From assembly GCA_018292915.2 (NCBI GenBank), contig JACVVK020000326.1:588501-652500 (forward strand): a DNA stretch of 64,000 nt, in the 5' to 3' direction. Origin of the DNA: Batillaria attramentaria. Lineage: Eukaryota; Mollusca; Gastropoda; Batillariidae. Position 1 is the stretch's first letter. Each line of letters starts with the position of its first letter. A program made the position numbers and the translations under genes. Below, piece by piece: positions 35,551 to 47,197 of the stretch. The notes beneath the pieces are model-generated. The model did no database searches and had not been told where the DNA came from. It was given only the letters and a program-made list of their open reading frames with translations.

Positions 35551-36730
35551 GGAAGCTTCGGGTGTGGTAGACATAACAGACAATACATGGAACGTAAAAT
35601 AAAAGACACATAGAATAATATAATTATAGTGAAACTGAATTAAGAGACAGATTTCCATTAATACCACCTAACTGAAGTCTTCATGTGAATGATGTACGGA
35701 TGCAGCATTTAAAGGGGTTAATGCCAGCATTTTTATGCGCACAGATCGTTCTGAGCTGTTTTCGTGGTATCTATCATCACACCTCTCACACACCTGGGCA
35801 GCGTCCGATCTGTAATGCTGGCACTGAGCCAACAGAAGCGTACTCGATGACGAGTGCAGAGTGCACAAGTAGTGTAACAACAGTCATAGAATTTATATGT
35901 TCGCTCGCTCGCTCAAAGTGTAAACACCATTGTATTGCATTTTGAGCTGTACTAATCATCAAGAAAGAGTATTTCGAAACATTAAGTCGCATTATGAGCT
36001 TTACTAATCGGCAAGGTAGAATATTTCGAGCGTACAGGCCGGCGCACGAGCGAAACTGTTCCACAACATAAATTGGCTTGGCAAACATGGAACTAGCCTG
36101 TTTTAAATAGCTATAAAATTTCTCGCAAACAACAACAACAACAAATTCGAAAGTGTGGGGGCGGGTTACACAAAGATGCTCGGCACAGCCAAGATTTCAG
36201 CCAAGCAAGAATCGCTCCATCAGGTGAGACTGAGAGCCCGCGCAAACTTCAGCATCAGTGCTCACGTCTGTTGCACCAGCCACCTAATGAGGCTCAAGTG
36301 AGGTCTAAGCTTATCATCAAGGAGAGGAAATTGCGGCACACTCCCCCTATCTCGTTAGCACTTGTTCCGTGCATTTTCTCAAAATGTGTGTAACCTCATT
36401 TAGTGTACTCAGGTAGCGGGTCTTCGTGTGCTGCGGCTGTGATTAGCGTAAAGCGGCCAATGAGGGAATGGGTGGTGGGGGTAGGGATTTCGGAGGGGGA
36501 GGGGAGGGAGGGGAGGAAGTAGCTGTAGGGAGGGAGAGGGCAGGTTGAAAGGAAACGGATATGGGTGGGGGCATATCCAAGCTGAAATTTGAAATTAAAA
36601 CAAAAACAAAACTGATATGAATAAAACACGATTTCAAGGCAGGAAAGAAAGATGACTGCTTGGACAACCAAGAATACATAGACAACATTGAATAGATTTT
36701 TTTTTTGTTTTTTTGTCGGAGAGTTGGAGT
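35551..36730. other. Unique non-coding DNA
   Basis: G/A-rich tract 36470-36545. No gene recognised. Confidence 0.4.
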
Positions 36731-36736
36731 GGGGTC

Positions 36737-36739
36737 TCT

Positions 36740-36827
<88 letters not shown>
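36737..36827. repeat. (TG)n microsatellite
   Basis: TG run preceded by CT. Confidence 0.95.
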
Positions 36828-36830
<3 letters not shown>

Positions 36831-37000
36831 ATGAATAGCTTTCAACTGAAAATGACCCCGCAAGGCGGAGCAGGAAATTGTGGAATACAGATTAGTCGAA
36901 GAAAAAATGCATCATCTGGAAAACAGATTACCACTCGAACCTGTCAGTGAATGGTATGATACGGACTCAAGAAGCGGCTCCTGCATTTTTCTCAGTACAC

Positions 37001-37034
37001 ACGCACGCACGCACGCATGCAACCACGCGGCACG

Positions 37035-37107
<73 letters not shown>
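37001..37107. repeat. (CGCA)n then (CA)n
   Basis: CGCA variants passing into CA. Confidence 0.95.
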
Positions 37108-37109
<2 letters not shown>

Positions 37110-37475
37110 CTTCAAAATTACAATTCTAACAACAACAATCAGCGTTAAAACAGTACCCAGTACCAAAATAATCAGATAGCAGCTTTAAAGCTCTTTTTCT
37201 CATTTCTACATCACCACAGAGCGTTATCAAGCGAAAAGCATATCAGCTCTCACCAGCACGTGCAGTTCGCGTGTTTGGCACGCGCCACTGGGGTCTAGTT
37301 TACCCCCATGTCTTCTTTTACCGTTACACATCGCCGCAAAAATGTTTTTCTACTTCTTCTCTGACTCCCCGGCTGCCCCCATCTTTTTCGCCCCGCATAT
37401 CTGCGTTTTCACGTCGGCATGCGAACGGTCGTGTGCCCTCCTATGTTGAGAGTGCACCAGCTGCTAAAGGCGTTT
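37110..37475. other. Unique non-coding DNA
   Basis: An open plus-strand frame from 37271 is unrelated to any family I know and runs into microsatellite. Confidence 0.35.
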
Positions 37476-37476
37476 G

Positions 37477-37477
<1 letters not shown>

Positions 37478-37508
<31 letters not shown>

Positions 37509-37619
37509 GTCTAAGGATTGCTTGCAAGATTGGCAGCGATATGTACAACAAATCCGATTCTTCATCATCATCATCATCATCATCACCATCATCGTCGTCG
37601 TCGTCGTCGTCGTCATCAT

Positions 37620-37663
<44 letters not shown>

Positions 37664-37666
37664 ACG

Positions 37667-37731
<65 letters not shown>

Positions 37732-37738
37732 CGCGCTA
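37478..37738. repeat. (CT)n, (ATC/GTC)n, (GT)n, (GC)n complex
   Basis: CT at 37478-37501; ATC/GTC triplets at 37563-37620; two GT runs around GTGCACGCTG at 37622-37728; GC run to 37736. Confidence 0.95.
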
Positions 37739-37856
37739 AGGAGATTAGCAGGGACAAGACAGGCCTTGTGCGTAATTTTTCATCCTTCTAAAACTGTAAT
37801 CCACTTATTTCCTGGCTCCATAACTAGGGCGCTGAAGACTGGAACGGAGTAAAATA

Positions 37857-37860
<4 letters not shown>

Positions 37861-37901
<41 letters not shown>
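37861..37901. repeat. (CT)n microsatellite
   Basis: CT run. Confidence 0.95.
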
Positions 37902-37903
<2 letters not shown>

Positions 37904-38860
37904 AGGTTTGGAATTTACGATGTGTCACAGGGATCAGAATGCCAACATCAAAACCGTTTTAATGTCATTACTCGTAGTCTGACACCATCATGTACCATGC
38001 CATCCCATCATCAGTATCAGTCTAGTTCAATGGTTCGCTGGCTCTTGGGCGCGGCATCTCGAAAGTCCATCCAATACCGATATTTCAGTCCGGGTGTGCT
38101 TGGAAATGGTTGGTCCGGTTAACATACGAACGAAGGTAGATAATTTTCGGTGCAGAAGAATTATCTGCCTTTGTTTGAGATCTAAGTGTCAATGCCAGAC
38201 CCGACGTTCAGTTCGACTGACTTTGAACTCACTCTGTCAAGCTCGGTTTGAGAAACTTAATAACTCTATTAGACGACAAACCTTTTCTCAGTGTCTAGGC
38301 AAACTGACTTTGCTACTAAGAAGAACTAAATAAGGTAAACGATATGTCAGCCACAATTGAAGGTCCTGCATGATCTATAATGACACAGTAACACATTTCC
38401 TACCGTACACCTCTAGTTCAGTTTAAAAAAATACTGCTAGAGTAAAATACTAGTTGATTTATACGTAGAGGGATTGACGGTCTGAACGTCATCTCTTTTA
38501 CTCGAAAGTCAACTTTCGGAAACTGTAAGTCTTTCCCTCTAGACTTTACTATGTACATGTCCCTCCTCCTGTTTCCTGTCTGTCTCCCTCTTCATTGCCC
38601 GTTTTCCCTTTCGCCCCCAGCTTCGTCAACACAAACATCTGGAGACCTACCAATTGAACGGGGCTCTTGAAAAGTTAGGATCGGAAAAGAAACAGCTGTC
38701 AGAGGGGGGAGGGGAGGAGGGGGCAAGGGCTGGAAGAGGAAGTCCGACAAACACGCGGCGCTCATCGATTGGACGAGAGGAGAATTGGGTTCTGAAGTTG
38801 ACGGAATGCGGGTGGGGATGATTTTTTGAAGGGCACCCTCATTGACCTGAGCCGTACATT
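37902..38860. other. Unique non-coding DNA
   Basis: Nothing recognised. Confidence 0.4.
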
Positions 38861-38864
38861 GGAA

Positions 38865-38901
<37 letters not shown>

Positions 38902-38907
38902 TCGATT

Positions 38908-38950
38908 CCCAATATCTGAAGAGTCCTTTGGCTGAAACGTTAATATCGGG
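38908..38950 (+). ncRNA. Degenerate hammerhead ribozyme motif
   Basis: Plus strand: stem I strand CCCAATAT (38908-38915), core CTGAAGA (38916-38922; the fifth core base is variable in hammerheads), weak stem II GTCC..GGCT, GAAA (38934-38937), palindromic CGTT with TA as cleavage dinucleotide, then stem I strand ATATCGGG (38943-38950). Stem I pairs 7 of 8 positions (one A/C mismatch). Stem II has a mismatch, so activity is doubtful. A (CT)n run lies just 5'. Confidence 0.5.
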
Positions 38951-39417
38951 AACTGAGGAAATCTCGAGAAATTTACGACTTTAATTACAGGGAGGGGACG
39001 TTGCATTGAAGCTTTGGACTGCCTAGACGTTTCACAAGTTCGTTTACAACAAATTCGTTCGCCCGGCGAACACAAAGAGAAATTAACTTGAAGAGATAGT
39101 GTTTCGAAAGGAGAAACGTGTTGCTCAGAGTTCAAGTGGCAGGCATCCAAGAAAATGACAAGCGTTACTGTGCTTCGATCATCACTGAAGATGTTGTTCA
39201 GGGACGTCTCCCCAGCATCTTCGGTTTCTTGAAGGAGTCAAACTGACTTATTTTATAAAATCTAGTCGTTGTAAACACCACAGACTCTGCCTGGCTAACC
39301 TTCTTTGTTGGACTTGAATCGATATAAGATTTGCCATCTCATTTAAACCAGCTAGATTTTTAATATATTTTTACGTCATGTTTTAAGTGATACCCTTTTA
39401 CGTTTTAATCAGTGATT
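38951..39417. other. Unique non-coding DNA
   Basis: Possibly the remainder of a hammerhead-bearing element, but no reverse-transcriptase-like frame is seen. Confidence 0.35.
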
Positions 39418-39500
39418 TGGTGGACGAAGACTTTGCTAAGCCGCGAATTAGTCTTTGTTGCTTCCGCGGTGTTAAACCCTGAATAACTAACTAACTAACA
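39418..39500 (+). mobile_element. SINE family E 3' fragment, copy 2
   Basis: AAGCCGCGAATTAGTCTTTG, TTCCGCGGTGTTAAACCC, (AACT)n tail. Confidence 0.7.
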
Positions 39501-39764
39501 TCCAAGAAAATGGTCGAAGTGTGTTTTCTGGCTTTGTGTCATACCTTCACGTTATGGCGTAACTGCAGTTACTTTATGGGTGTTTTAGGGTTATGATCAT
39601 TTTCAGTTGCGTTATTGAAAGTGCAGATATACCTCTTGGGCCTCCCTATAGCCACTAACGAAACAAAAGTGGTGATAACAACAAGAAGAAGAAAGACAGA
39701 AAAGAACGAGGTCTTCAAGAATTCGTTACTGTTCTTTAGCAAACTCAGTTCTCTTTCTTCTCCT

Positions 39765-39838
39765 TTGGACCCTGCTTAGCTGCGTATTAGTCTTTGTGGC
39801 TTGCGCAGCTTTAAACCCTATAAACTCACTCACTCACC
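39765..39838 (+). mobile_element. SINE family E 3' fragment, copy 3
   Basis: GCTGCGTATTAGTCTTTG, CTTGCGCAGCTTTAAACCC, (ACTC)n tail. Confidence 0.7.
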
Positions 39839-40660
39839 CCTTTGGACCTTGCGGAAACGATCGAACTGGAAGTTGCAGAAATTGAATCTACAGATACACA
39901 TTTCTCTTGAACATTTCACCTCTAGTACTGACTCGACCCCCTCGGCACTGTGAAACCACTTTCCGCGCTAAACGCCAATGACTATATTTCCGGCTAACAG
40001 TTTTGTTGTTGTTGTTGTTGTTGTTGTCGTCGCCGTTGTTGCTTTCTTTCTTTTTTTGTTTGTTGGGTGTTTTTTACACATTCATTACGTTTCTGACAAT
40101 AGTGTAAACCAAGGGACCTTTTCTGTTTTCTTCTATTACAATAACCTCCACCCCACTTCCTCCCTAGCCCCCCCCCCCACTTTTATCCTGCCCACATCCC
40201 CCCGCCTCCCTCCATGAAATTCCTAATCTGAACAGGCGTCAAAAATCATCAGTCATACAAACCAGAACCCGGATCACAATCCCCCGTCCTGTCCTCATCC
40301 GCAACGGAAGAACGAAAGAACAAAGATGAAAGCTTCCAAATTATTTCTTGATGGAAAAATCAGTACCCAGAAAACAGTTATCAAGCGGCAAGCCTTTGAT
40401 AGCGATAGAAGTCCAATTTTCATGCCCGTGCCACAGGGACGGCTGGCTAGATTCGCCGCATCGCTTCCCTGATTGCCTTACAACACGAACACCGCTCAGC
40501 ATGGGCACAGTGTGAAGGAATCTCTGGGATTCGCAGACAATGTCATGCAAAGAACTGTACCGGGTTTACATTGCCGGCGCACTGGCAAAACCACACAGAC
40601 GCTGACTGCTGTTCAGCGAGAGATCTGGATGCTTGCACATGTATAGGATGTTACAGACAG
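39839..40660. other. Unique non-coding DNA
   Basis: TTG run 40002-40028 and a C-run near 40170. No gene. Confidence 0.4.
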
Positions 40661-40664
40661 ATAC

Positions 40665-40725
40665 AGACACAGATAACTTTATTGTCCGTAAGAGGGAAAT
40701 TTGTCTTCGGCCTTACCGACAAGTG
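40665..40725 (-). mobile_element. CR1-like LINE 3' end fragment
   Basis: The complement reads AATTTCCCTCTTACGGACAA then TAAAG and a (TCTG)n-type tail, the usual form of CR1/Rex-type 3' ends. Confidence 0.6.
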
Positions 40726-40770
40726 AAAAAATAAACACGTGAGATCAGAGATGGAGTGTTGGCTTAAACT

Positions 40771-40906
40771 CTCTCTCTCTCTCTCTCTCTCTCTGTTTGC
40801 GCGGCATTAAGCCCTCTCCCCCCCCCCTCATCCCCCGCATGTGGTGGAAAAGGACGTTAAACCCCCAAACACCCACCCACCCCACCTCTCTCTCTCTCTC
40901 TCTCTC
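40771..40906. repeat. (CT)n runs flanking a SINE A stub
   Basis: CT at 40771-40794 and 40886-40906, with a family A 3' end (GTGGTGGAAAAGGACGTTAA, CACCCACCCACC) at 40836-40885 on the plus strand and a SINE E stub at 40795-40815. Confidence 0.8.
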
Positions 40907-41160
40907 ATGCCTCCAGCTGCAGCAGCACAATAGTTAATAAATCACATAAAAACTCCAGTCATAACCATGATAAAATCAGACTAAATGATTAAAACATTTT
41001 GTAAAAGACAGCTCGTCAGAAGAGTGAGGTAATCCCTAGTGCCGGAATACGTTATCACGACCACAATAACTGGAAACGTCATGGAAACATCACAATGGCT
41101 ACTTACGTATATACACCATTGTATCTAGACGTATGTGTATGAATTCAGCACACTAATTGC

Positions 41161-41438
41161 ACAAGGAATACGCAGCTGCCAGGAGCTACAAGGTCGAGAC
41201 ACAAGGAATACGCAGCTGCCAGGAGCTACAAGGTCGAGACACAAGGAATACGCAGCTGCCAGGAGCTACAAGGTCGAGACACAAGGAATACGCAGCTGCC
41301 AGGAGCTACAAGGTCGAGACACAAGGAATACGCAGCTGCCAGGAGCTACAAGGTCGAGACACAAGGAATACGCAGCTGCCAGGAGCTACAAGGTCGAGAC
41401 ACAAGGAATACGCAGCTGCCAGGAGCTACAAGGTCGAG
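41161..41438. repeat. 40-bp minisatellite, seven identical copies
   Basis: Units start at 41161 and every 40 bp to 41401, each beginning ACAAGGAATACGCAGCTGCC and continuing AGGAGCTACAAGGTCGAGAC. No difference is seen among complete units; the last lacks its final two bases. Because 40 is not a multiple of 3, all phases are read in turn. Two frames stay open, giving a 40-residue superrepeat over 120 bp. The frame open from 41135 to 41584 is probably a by-product. Confidence 0.97.
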
Positions 41439-41990
41439 AGCTAAAAGCAAGCTTAAACGGCAAAAGACAAAAAAAATGCACTTCCAAATGCCTTTTTTTT
41501 TCTCGCGCAGTTCACTTTAACTTTCTTGTAAATGGTCTTTCTGTTGATTCTCTGTGTCCGGACGCGACAATACATAGCAGATGATAACTGGTTTCCCAAC
41601 AAGACTATCGATCTGATAATGTTTCCATCCACGTCTGCGAGAACACTGTTCCCTCCAACGAAACAGCTCTGCATTAGTTTCCACGGTAATTACCGGGGAG
41701 ATCCATTTCTTCTCTAACCACCAGGACACATCGTCAGTGATCGGTTCCATAAGGAGCGTTTTCAATTCAACCACGTCAGTCCCCCATACAGACCCTCAGT
41801 CTCTGGCAGCCTGCTATTGTCCCAGAACAATGAGCGATGCAAAGTGTCAGGGAGCAGCTTCCGCGCGCGTGACAAGTGCTGCTTAGCGGGCCTGCTTAAC
41901 GCCTAATCTGTCCACTAAAACCGAATCACCAGCAAGGAGCGACCGTCACGACGCCTGATTGCCGCCTGCTACCTTTTTTTCAGTCTCAAA
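41439..41990. other. Unique non-coding DNA
   Basis: Nothing recognised. Confidence 0.4.
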
Positions 41991-41992
41991 AA

Positions 41993-41994
<2 letters not shown>

Positions 41995-42033
<39 letters not shown>
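41995..42033. repeat. (CT)n microsatellite
   Basis: CT run. Confidence 0.95.
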
Positions 42034-42036
<3 letters not shown>

Positions 42037-42050
42037 GTCCTTTTTTTTTC

Positions 42051-42144
42051 AATACCCTTTAATGTAGAATAGCAGGACAGCATGTAAGACAGGCAGCAAT
42101 GCCTAAATGCTCTATCCTGAATTTTAAAAAGTTTCATCATCAAG

Positions 42145-42149
<5 letters not shown>
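42051..42149 (+). mobile_element. Retroelement 3' tail, family T1, copy 2
   Basis: CAGGACAGCATGTAAGACAG, AGGCAGCAATGCCTAAATGC, TATCCTGAA, GTTTCATCATC, then (CT)n to 42205. Closest to the copy at 57.5 kb. Confidence 0.72.

Positions 42150-42205
<56 letters not shown>
42150..42205. repeat. (CT)n microsatellite
   Basis: Continues the T1 tail. Confidence 0.95.
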
Positions 42206-42209
<4 letters not shown>

Positions 42210-42464
42210 TCTGCTAAAACAGAAAAATACATACCCAACAAGTATACCTCGTCACCTATTGCCTTCAGACTTGCCCTGTTGATGTCATGTACGTACCATG
42301 CCATGTCATACCATGTCATGTACGTACAAATAACAAGGTCATGCAACGTTTTGCAATTTACTTGTATAAGGCGTTTGTTTGATGGATTGATTGATTGATT
42401 GGTGAGTTTATTTGAGGGACCACAGGCCCATTCAAATGAGTGAGTTACAATTACTGCATAGTGT

Positions 42465-42545
42465 ATATGTCCTTTTCCACCACATATCAAAGACGGAGCA
42501 ACGAGGAAAAGGCCAGCACAAATATTTGGCCCCAGCCGGGAGATA
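42465..42545 (-). mobile_element. SINE family A fragment, copy 9
   Basis: Body and 5' side (CCTTTTCCACCACATATCAA, TTTGGCCCCAGCCGGGA); ends lost; abuts the next copy in the same orientation. Confidence 0.8.
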
Positions 42546-42727
42546 CAAGTGTGGGTGGGTGTTTGGGGGTTTGACGTCCTTTTCCACCACATACGGGTGA
42601 TATCAAAGACGGGGCAACGATTAAAAAGTCAACACAAATATTAATTTGGCCCCAGCCGGGATACGAACTCACGACCCGAGTATTAGAAGTCCAACGCTCT
42701 ACTATTTGGCCACCCCGGCTCCCCCGA
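42546..42727 (-). mobile_element. SINE family A, copy 10
   Basis: Full-length copy with a (GTGG)n-side tail and head complement CTATTTGGCCACCCCGGC. Confidence 0.88.
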
Positions 42728-43146
42728 ACTGGCGCTACTGCAAACCTCCAAGGTCAGATTTTCCGACCGATATGACGATTCCCATAACACTGGACTTTTT
42801 AAAATGCACAAATCCTATATCATAATTATCTTCTAGAGCTTATGGCCGATGTGCCAACTTCTATATATACGTGAAACTTTACGTGCGTGTTCTTTGCAAG
42901 TATTTCGGGAAATTCTGTTGTAAGCGTTCCCATAAATATCGTCTTGGTGCCATCGTCCAAAAGCTGTCGTTTTATTCCTTCAGAGATTCATGTGGCAGCC
43001 GAACTAAGTGGGCTAAAAGCGCAATCTTCTTCAAGTTCTTGGGTTCCCAATAAATCACCCCATGTGTCATGGATTTTTTTTTTCTTTGCTGATATAAAGT
43101 ATTTGATGGTTGTTGGTGCCTTACTCTGATAGCTTTCTGCGCGCGC

Positions 43147-43183
<37 letters not shown>

Positions 43184-43940
43184 CACGGAAGTATTAATAC
43201 ATTTTCAGGATGGAGCTTCTCGACATTTGAGTGAATCTTAAAAACTGTCTGGACGTACAAACTGCGATTAATCCACAATGGGAAACCAGAACAAAATCAA
43301 TATTAAAAACATTTAAGCTTTATAGTACTGTCAAACATTTAGTGAACACAATCAGACAGGATAAGTGGGTGGGTGGGTTTCAGGGCGTTCAGCGTCCTTT
43401 TCAATTACCTATCAGACAGACACAAAGAGACATTCCTCAGATTCCTCATCAAAACCACAAATACCAGAGTCTGAGAACCTGTTGCATACAGAAAACCGGG
43501 AACGTAAAATGCAATCATCCAACCCCTCCAGGTTCCAGCGGTTCGCTCGTTCGTGCTGGCTGTTGTTTTTAGCACGTGCCAGGCACGCGCGTTGTTAACA
43601 CGTCTTCAGGATGCTAAAATGTTTCAGCAGCAAGTGCTAGTCCCGCCGCTAAGAGGTTTTAATTGAATGTGACAAGCCAATGGCGCTTCACCAGTGCTGA
43701 TTTGTTGTGTTCCATTGCCGTTGGCAGCGGCAGCAGTTCAGGGGGTCTTCAGGCACAGAGATATACTCATCACTTCGAGTTGAAACGTACAGAGGGAAGG
43801 CAGTCAGGAAAGGCGTGGCCGGCTACGAGGCCAAAATCCTCCACTCAAGTTTTAATTAAACACGCTATTTCGAGATTCACTAGGCGTCACCGTAGCCAGC
43901 TTATTTTGTGGAACAATTTGTAAATGAGCGGTGGTAGCGC
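42728..43940. other. Mostly unique DNA
   Basis: GA run 43151-43180 and a SINE A stub (minus) at about 43365-43410. No gene. Confidence 0.4.
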
Positions 43941-43945
43941 TTGGG

Positions 43946-44225
43946 GTGAGCGGTGGTCTAATAGGTAGCGCGTCGGATTTAGCCGCTGCGCTACTGAACG
44001 GCCGTCACCAACGTCATGACGATGAAGCGTGGGTTCGAGCCCAGGTCGAGCTTGTGATATGTGATACCGGTTGTTTCTCTCCGGGTTATCCGGCTTTCCT
44101 CCCCCAGCAAAATTGTAAAAAATATAGAATAGGTATTGGATGGCGCTGCACCGCGGCGACGCGCTTTCCCCGGGGGAAGCAGCCCGAATTTCCCGAAAGG
44201 GATAATAAAGTAGTTTTTTTTTTTT
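43946..44225 (+). mobile_element. SINE family C, copy 3
   Basis: Near-consensus head (GAGCGGTGGTCTAATAGGTA, GTGGGTTCGAGCCCAGGTCG), body TCTCCGGGTTATCCGGC, TGCACCGCGGCGACGCGC and CCCCGGGGGAAGCAGCCC, and tail GGGATAATAAAGTAGT. Confidence 0.9.
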
Positions 44226-44515
44226 AAAAGCCTGTCAGCTCGCAGCAGTAGTCTATTAGTAGAGATTTTAGTACGATACAACGCTGTCTGACTCCACTCT
44301 GCACGAGCGGTTGAATTTCAAATTCTCGCATTCTCGCGTAGTCCTTGTGTTATCCACATCATTGCGTAGCCTCTAGTGTTAGCCTTTAAGATGCTGCAAC
44401 TATGCAGGTATCTAACCGAAACAGTTCAGAGCGCTTTGTGAGCATAACTATCTTATAAATTGGGCGTTTAACGTTTTTACCATACGGTTGAGTTTTCCCC
44501 TCACGAATGAATGCT
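44226..44515. other. Unique non-coding DNA
   Basis: Nothing recognised. Confidence 0.35.
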
Positions 44516-44519
44516 AAAA

Positions 44520-44520
<1 letters not shown>

Positions 44521-44604
<84 letters not shown>

Positions 44605-44640
44605 GGCGGGCGGAGAGGGCAACTGAAGGGGGGGGGGGGG
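44521..44640. repeat. (GT)n microsatellite and G-run
   Basis: GT to 44598, GCGGGCGG variants, then a G-run at 44629-44640. Confidence 0.95.
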
Positions 44641-46300
44641 TCTAAGACGATTGTTTTGCATGCGTGTGTGGCCATCTGCAAAAGGTTTGATGAGATTCAT
44701 TACATCCTCAGAATTTTTCTCGTTGAAATATATAAATATATCTTTGAACTTTCTCAGTATTGCTGTTGTGTGTCTGCCTGTCTGTCTTTGTGTAATTTCG
44801 CAAGAAATATTTCTTTTTCAATCATTCTCACCACTAAAACCTAAAAGTCTTCATTTCAACAACTTTACTCTTTTGTCTCGATGCTTTTTGCGGTACACAC
44901 AGGAAGGGAAATGGTATCTCTGCTAGAACTGAGCTATATCTGGAGCGCTTTCAATCTAACCCTTCAGAACAGCAGGAGACCTCTGTGTTTCCATTTTTGT
45001 CAGTGCTGAAGCAGTCCTCAGGGTGTTTTGTGTTTTTCGTTTTGGTTTGTTTTTTTACCCTGGCTCACTAATGAGCGTGCCGGCTGTTATCGACGCAGAC
45101 TCGTATGAAATGTGTTTTTGGTGAAACTAACTTCCCAGCTCAGGTTTCCGCATCAGATGTATGCAAGAACACGCAACAGAGCTGGTCAACTTTAATTTCA
45201 TCCGCAAACTGTGCTCCTCCGACCTTCTCTGGCCCCATCCCCCTCCCTCTCCCCCTCCCACCAACCTCTCTTCCCGTTGCCCTTCCTCTCCCTTGCAACC
45301 CCCACCCTTCCCCCCTGTCTCGATCCTCCTCACCTCTTCTTGATCGAACGAGCCGGCAACCCTGTCCGCTATGCTGACAAAAGGTCCGTGACTGCTTGTC
45401 GGAGGTAGGGCAACAGTTTTAGCTTACAACACACAGGGGCAACCTCATCTTCTTCTCCTGCTTCCTCTTGCTTTCCTGCCGTCTATGCCGTCTGTATACC
45501 CAGAGCGCACACATACTGCGTAAAGCACAACTCGTGGAGTGGAGCGAGTGCGTGTGTGAATGTGACTTGTGTAGCTGGCGCGAGTGTTCGCGTCTATCTT
45601 GATCAGGGGAAGGGGGAGTCGCTCGGTTACTTTATATGCGTAGAAATAACTTCATGCTGTTGCTGTGTATACAGAGACTGAGGTGGGCAAAAAAATTATG
45701 CCTCTCTGGCAAAGGTGCAAGGTGAATTCCCATGCGGTGCCTTGTTTACGTTTTCCTGAATTGCCTCAGCGTGGTTTTTCATTGTACGTTCCGTGAGCTG
45801 GTTTATTAGAAGAGGTGACAGGAAAGCAGAGACAGGGACAGTACCATTCCCCGGAGACATTCTGTGGAGGTTGCCACGAGGGGGTCTCTTTAACCAGAGG
45901 CAGTGAGTGCAGGCCATTCGATTAAGCGAGAGGCGCCCTAGCTGTATATCGCCTATTCTTCGGGCAGCCGTCAGCCAACTATAGTGATTGTTGCTGGTGG
46001 GAAGGCAGTCTGTGTTGTGGAGGGGTGGTGTTGCTGGCGAACGGTACGTGTGTGATCATGCATCGAGATGCGACAGCCTTTGATGCACGCCCGAACAGCT
46101 GATTTCACCCTCCCCTCACAGACGGTAGATGCGTTTACCTCTCCACAACCGTGAATGCATGCCAGCTCTTTTCTTTCAACCGTCTTGGCAACATCTGAAA
46201 CGAACCGGCTGTAAAAGAAATTAAGTCTACCTTTTTTTTAAGAACCACGCGTACGCTATCAATATTGAGTCGAGTAGGTTCACGTGGACCAAGTTTGACC
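44641..46300. other. Unique DNA upstream of the receptor-like exon
   Basis: C-rich tract 45235-45320. Would hold the promoter or 5' UTR of the downstream exon if transcription starts nearby. No core promoter motif is evident. Confidence 0.4.
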
Positions 46301-46314
46301 CTCAGGAAAGCACA

Positions 46315-46698
46315 ATGAAGGGTTCTTCCGTTGATTTATCCACCAAAGCCGCCGGATCCCAGGGCACATGGACGCTGCATTGCACCAGCAAGAACGGCAA
46401 CAGAACAAGCGGCTGTAAATCAAAACTACAACCATGTCACGCGTCACTTCAAACATCAGAACAATGTGTTTTCAATCGGGAGTTGTCGAGGGCTTCTGTC
46501 GTCGTGTTGTCCTTGGTGTTTTTCATCCTAAGCGCTGTGCCCGTGGGGGACGCGAGAAGATCCCAGCCTGACCCGTCAGCCAAGAGGCTGCACTATGACC
46601 TCATGTCCCCTTACAACGCCCTCGTCAAACCCTCGGCCGGACCCAACCACCAGCTGACTGTCAAGATGGGAATGAGACTGTCTCAAGTTCTGGACGTT
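46315..46698 (+). CDS. First coding exon of a nicotinic-acetylcholine-receptor-like (Cys-loop) subunit
   Basis: The exon encodes 128 residues, ending in phase 0 at a consensus donor GTGAGT (46699-46704). The start is the first ATG after an in-frame stop at 46222-46224. Residues 1-62 are a low-similarity polar leader. Residues about 63-80 are hydrophobic (VVVLSLVFFILSAVPVG) and would be an internal signal/anchor; the long leader is unusual for the family. Then comes the receptor N-terminus: KRLHYDLMSPYN, ALVKPSAGP, and strand LTVKMGMRLSQVLDV. The last 41 residues match the minus-strand exon at 13.3 kb at 27 positions, and both exons end at the same place in the same phase. The product would be a pentameric ligand-gated channel subunit. 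No following exon (DEKNQ region) was found before 64000, so the first intron is long or the copy is a fragment. Confidence 0.85.
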
Positions 46699-46980
46699 GT
46701 GAGTATATTACTATAGACCTTCGTTTGTTGAGTGGAAATGGGTAAAACAACGGACAGGATCCAGTATAAATCTCATGCAGGGTACGCAACCGATGTTGGC
46801 CGTCAATTGTTTCCCTTTCCAATTGCTTCTGATGTCAACTGATTTTTTATTATCATATTATTGTTACGTCACCCTTGTTTTTCTGCATCGATCTTCTCTC
46901 ACTCTCTCTAGCCGGTGTAATGTTCAGATCTTTCAAACTTTCACGGATTCATACTCGCCTTAAAATGGAATCCCAACCCC

Positions 46981-47140
46981 TGCTCGGGGAGCTGGGATGG
47001 CCGAATGGTAGAGCGTTAGATTTTCAATGCTCGGGTCGTGAGTTCAAATCCCAGCTTGGACTAAAAGTTTGTGCTGGCCTTTTTCTCGTCGCCCCGTCTT
47101 TGATATATATCACCTACAGGTGGTGGAAAGGGGCGTTAAA
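46981..47140 (+). mobile_element. SINE family A, copy 11
   Basis: Head GGATGGCCGAATGGTAGAGC, B box GTGAGTTCAAATCCCAGC and body to GGCGTTAAAC, then a (CA)n run (47143-47195) in place of the CACC tail. It lies in the presumed first intron of the receptor-like gene. Confidence 0.85.

Positions 47141-47142
<2 letters not shown>

Positions 47143-47195
<53 letters not shown>
47143..47195. repeat. (CA)n microsatellite
   Basis: Grown from the SINE tail. Confidence 0.95.

Positions 47196-47197
<2 letters not shown>

Noticed and set aside
41161..41438. CRISPR-like array
   Set aside because: The 40-bp units are directly contiguous with no spacers, and the sequence is animal nuclear DNA.
41135..41584. 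149-codon protein over the 40-bp repeats
   Set aside because: The frame exists because the repeat lacks stops in all phases; two frames are equally open and flanks show no similarity to a protein.
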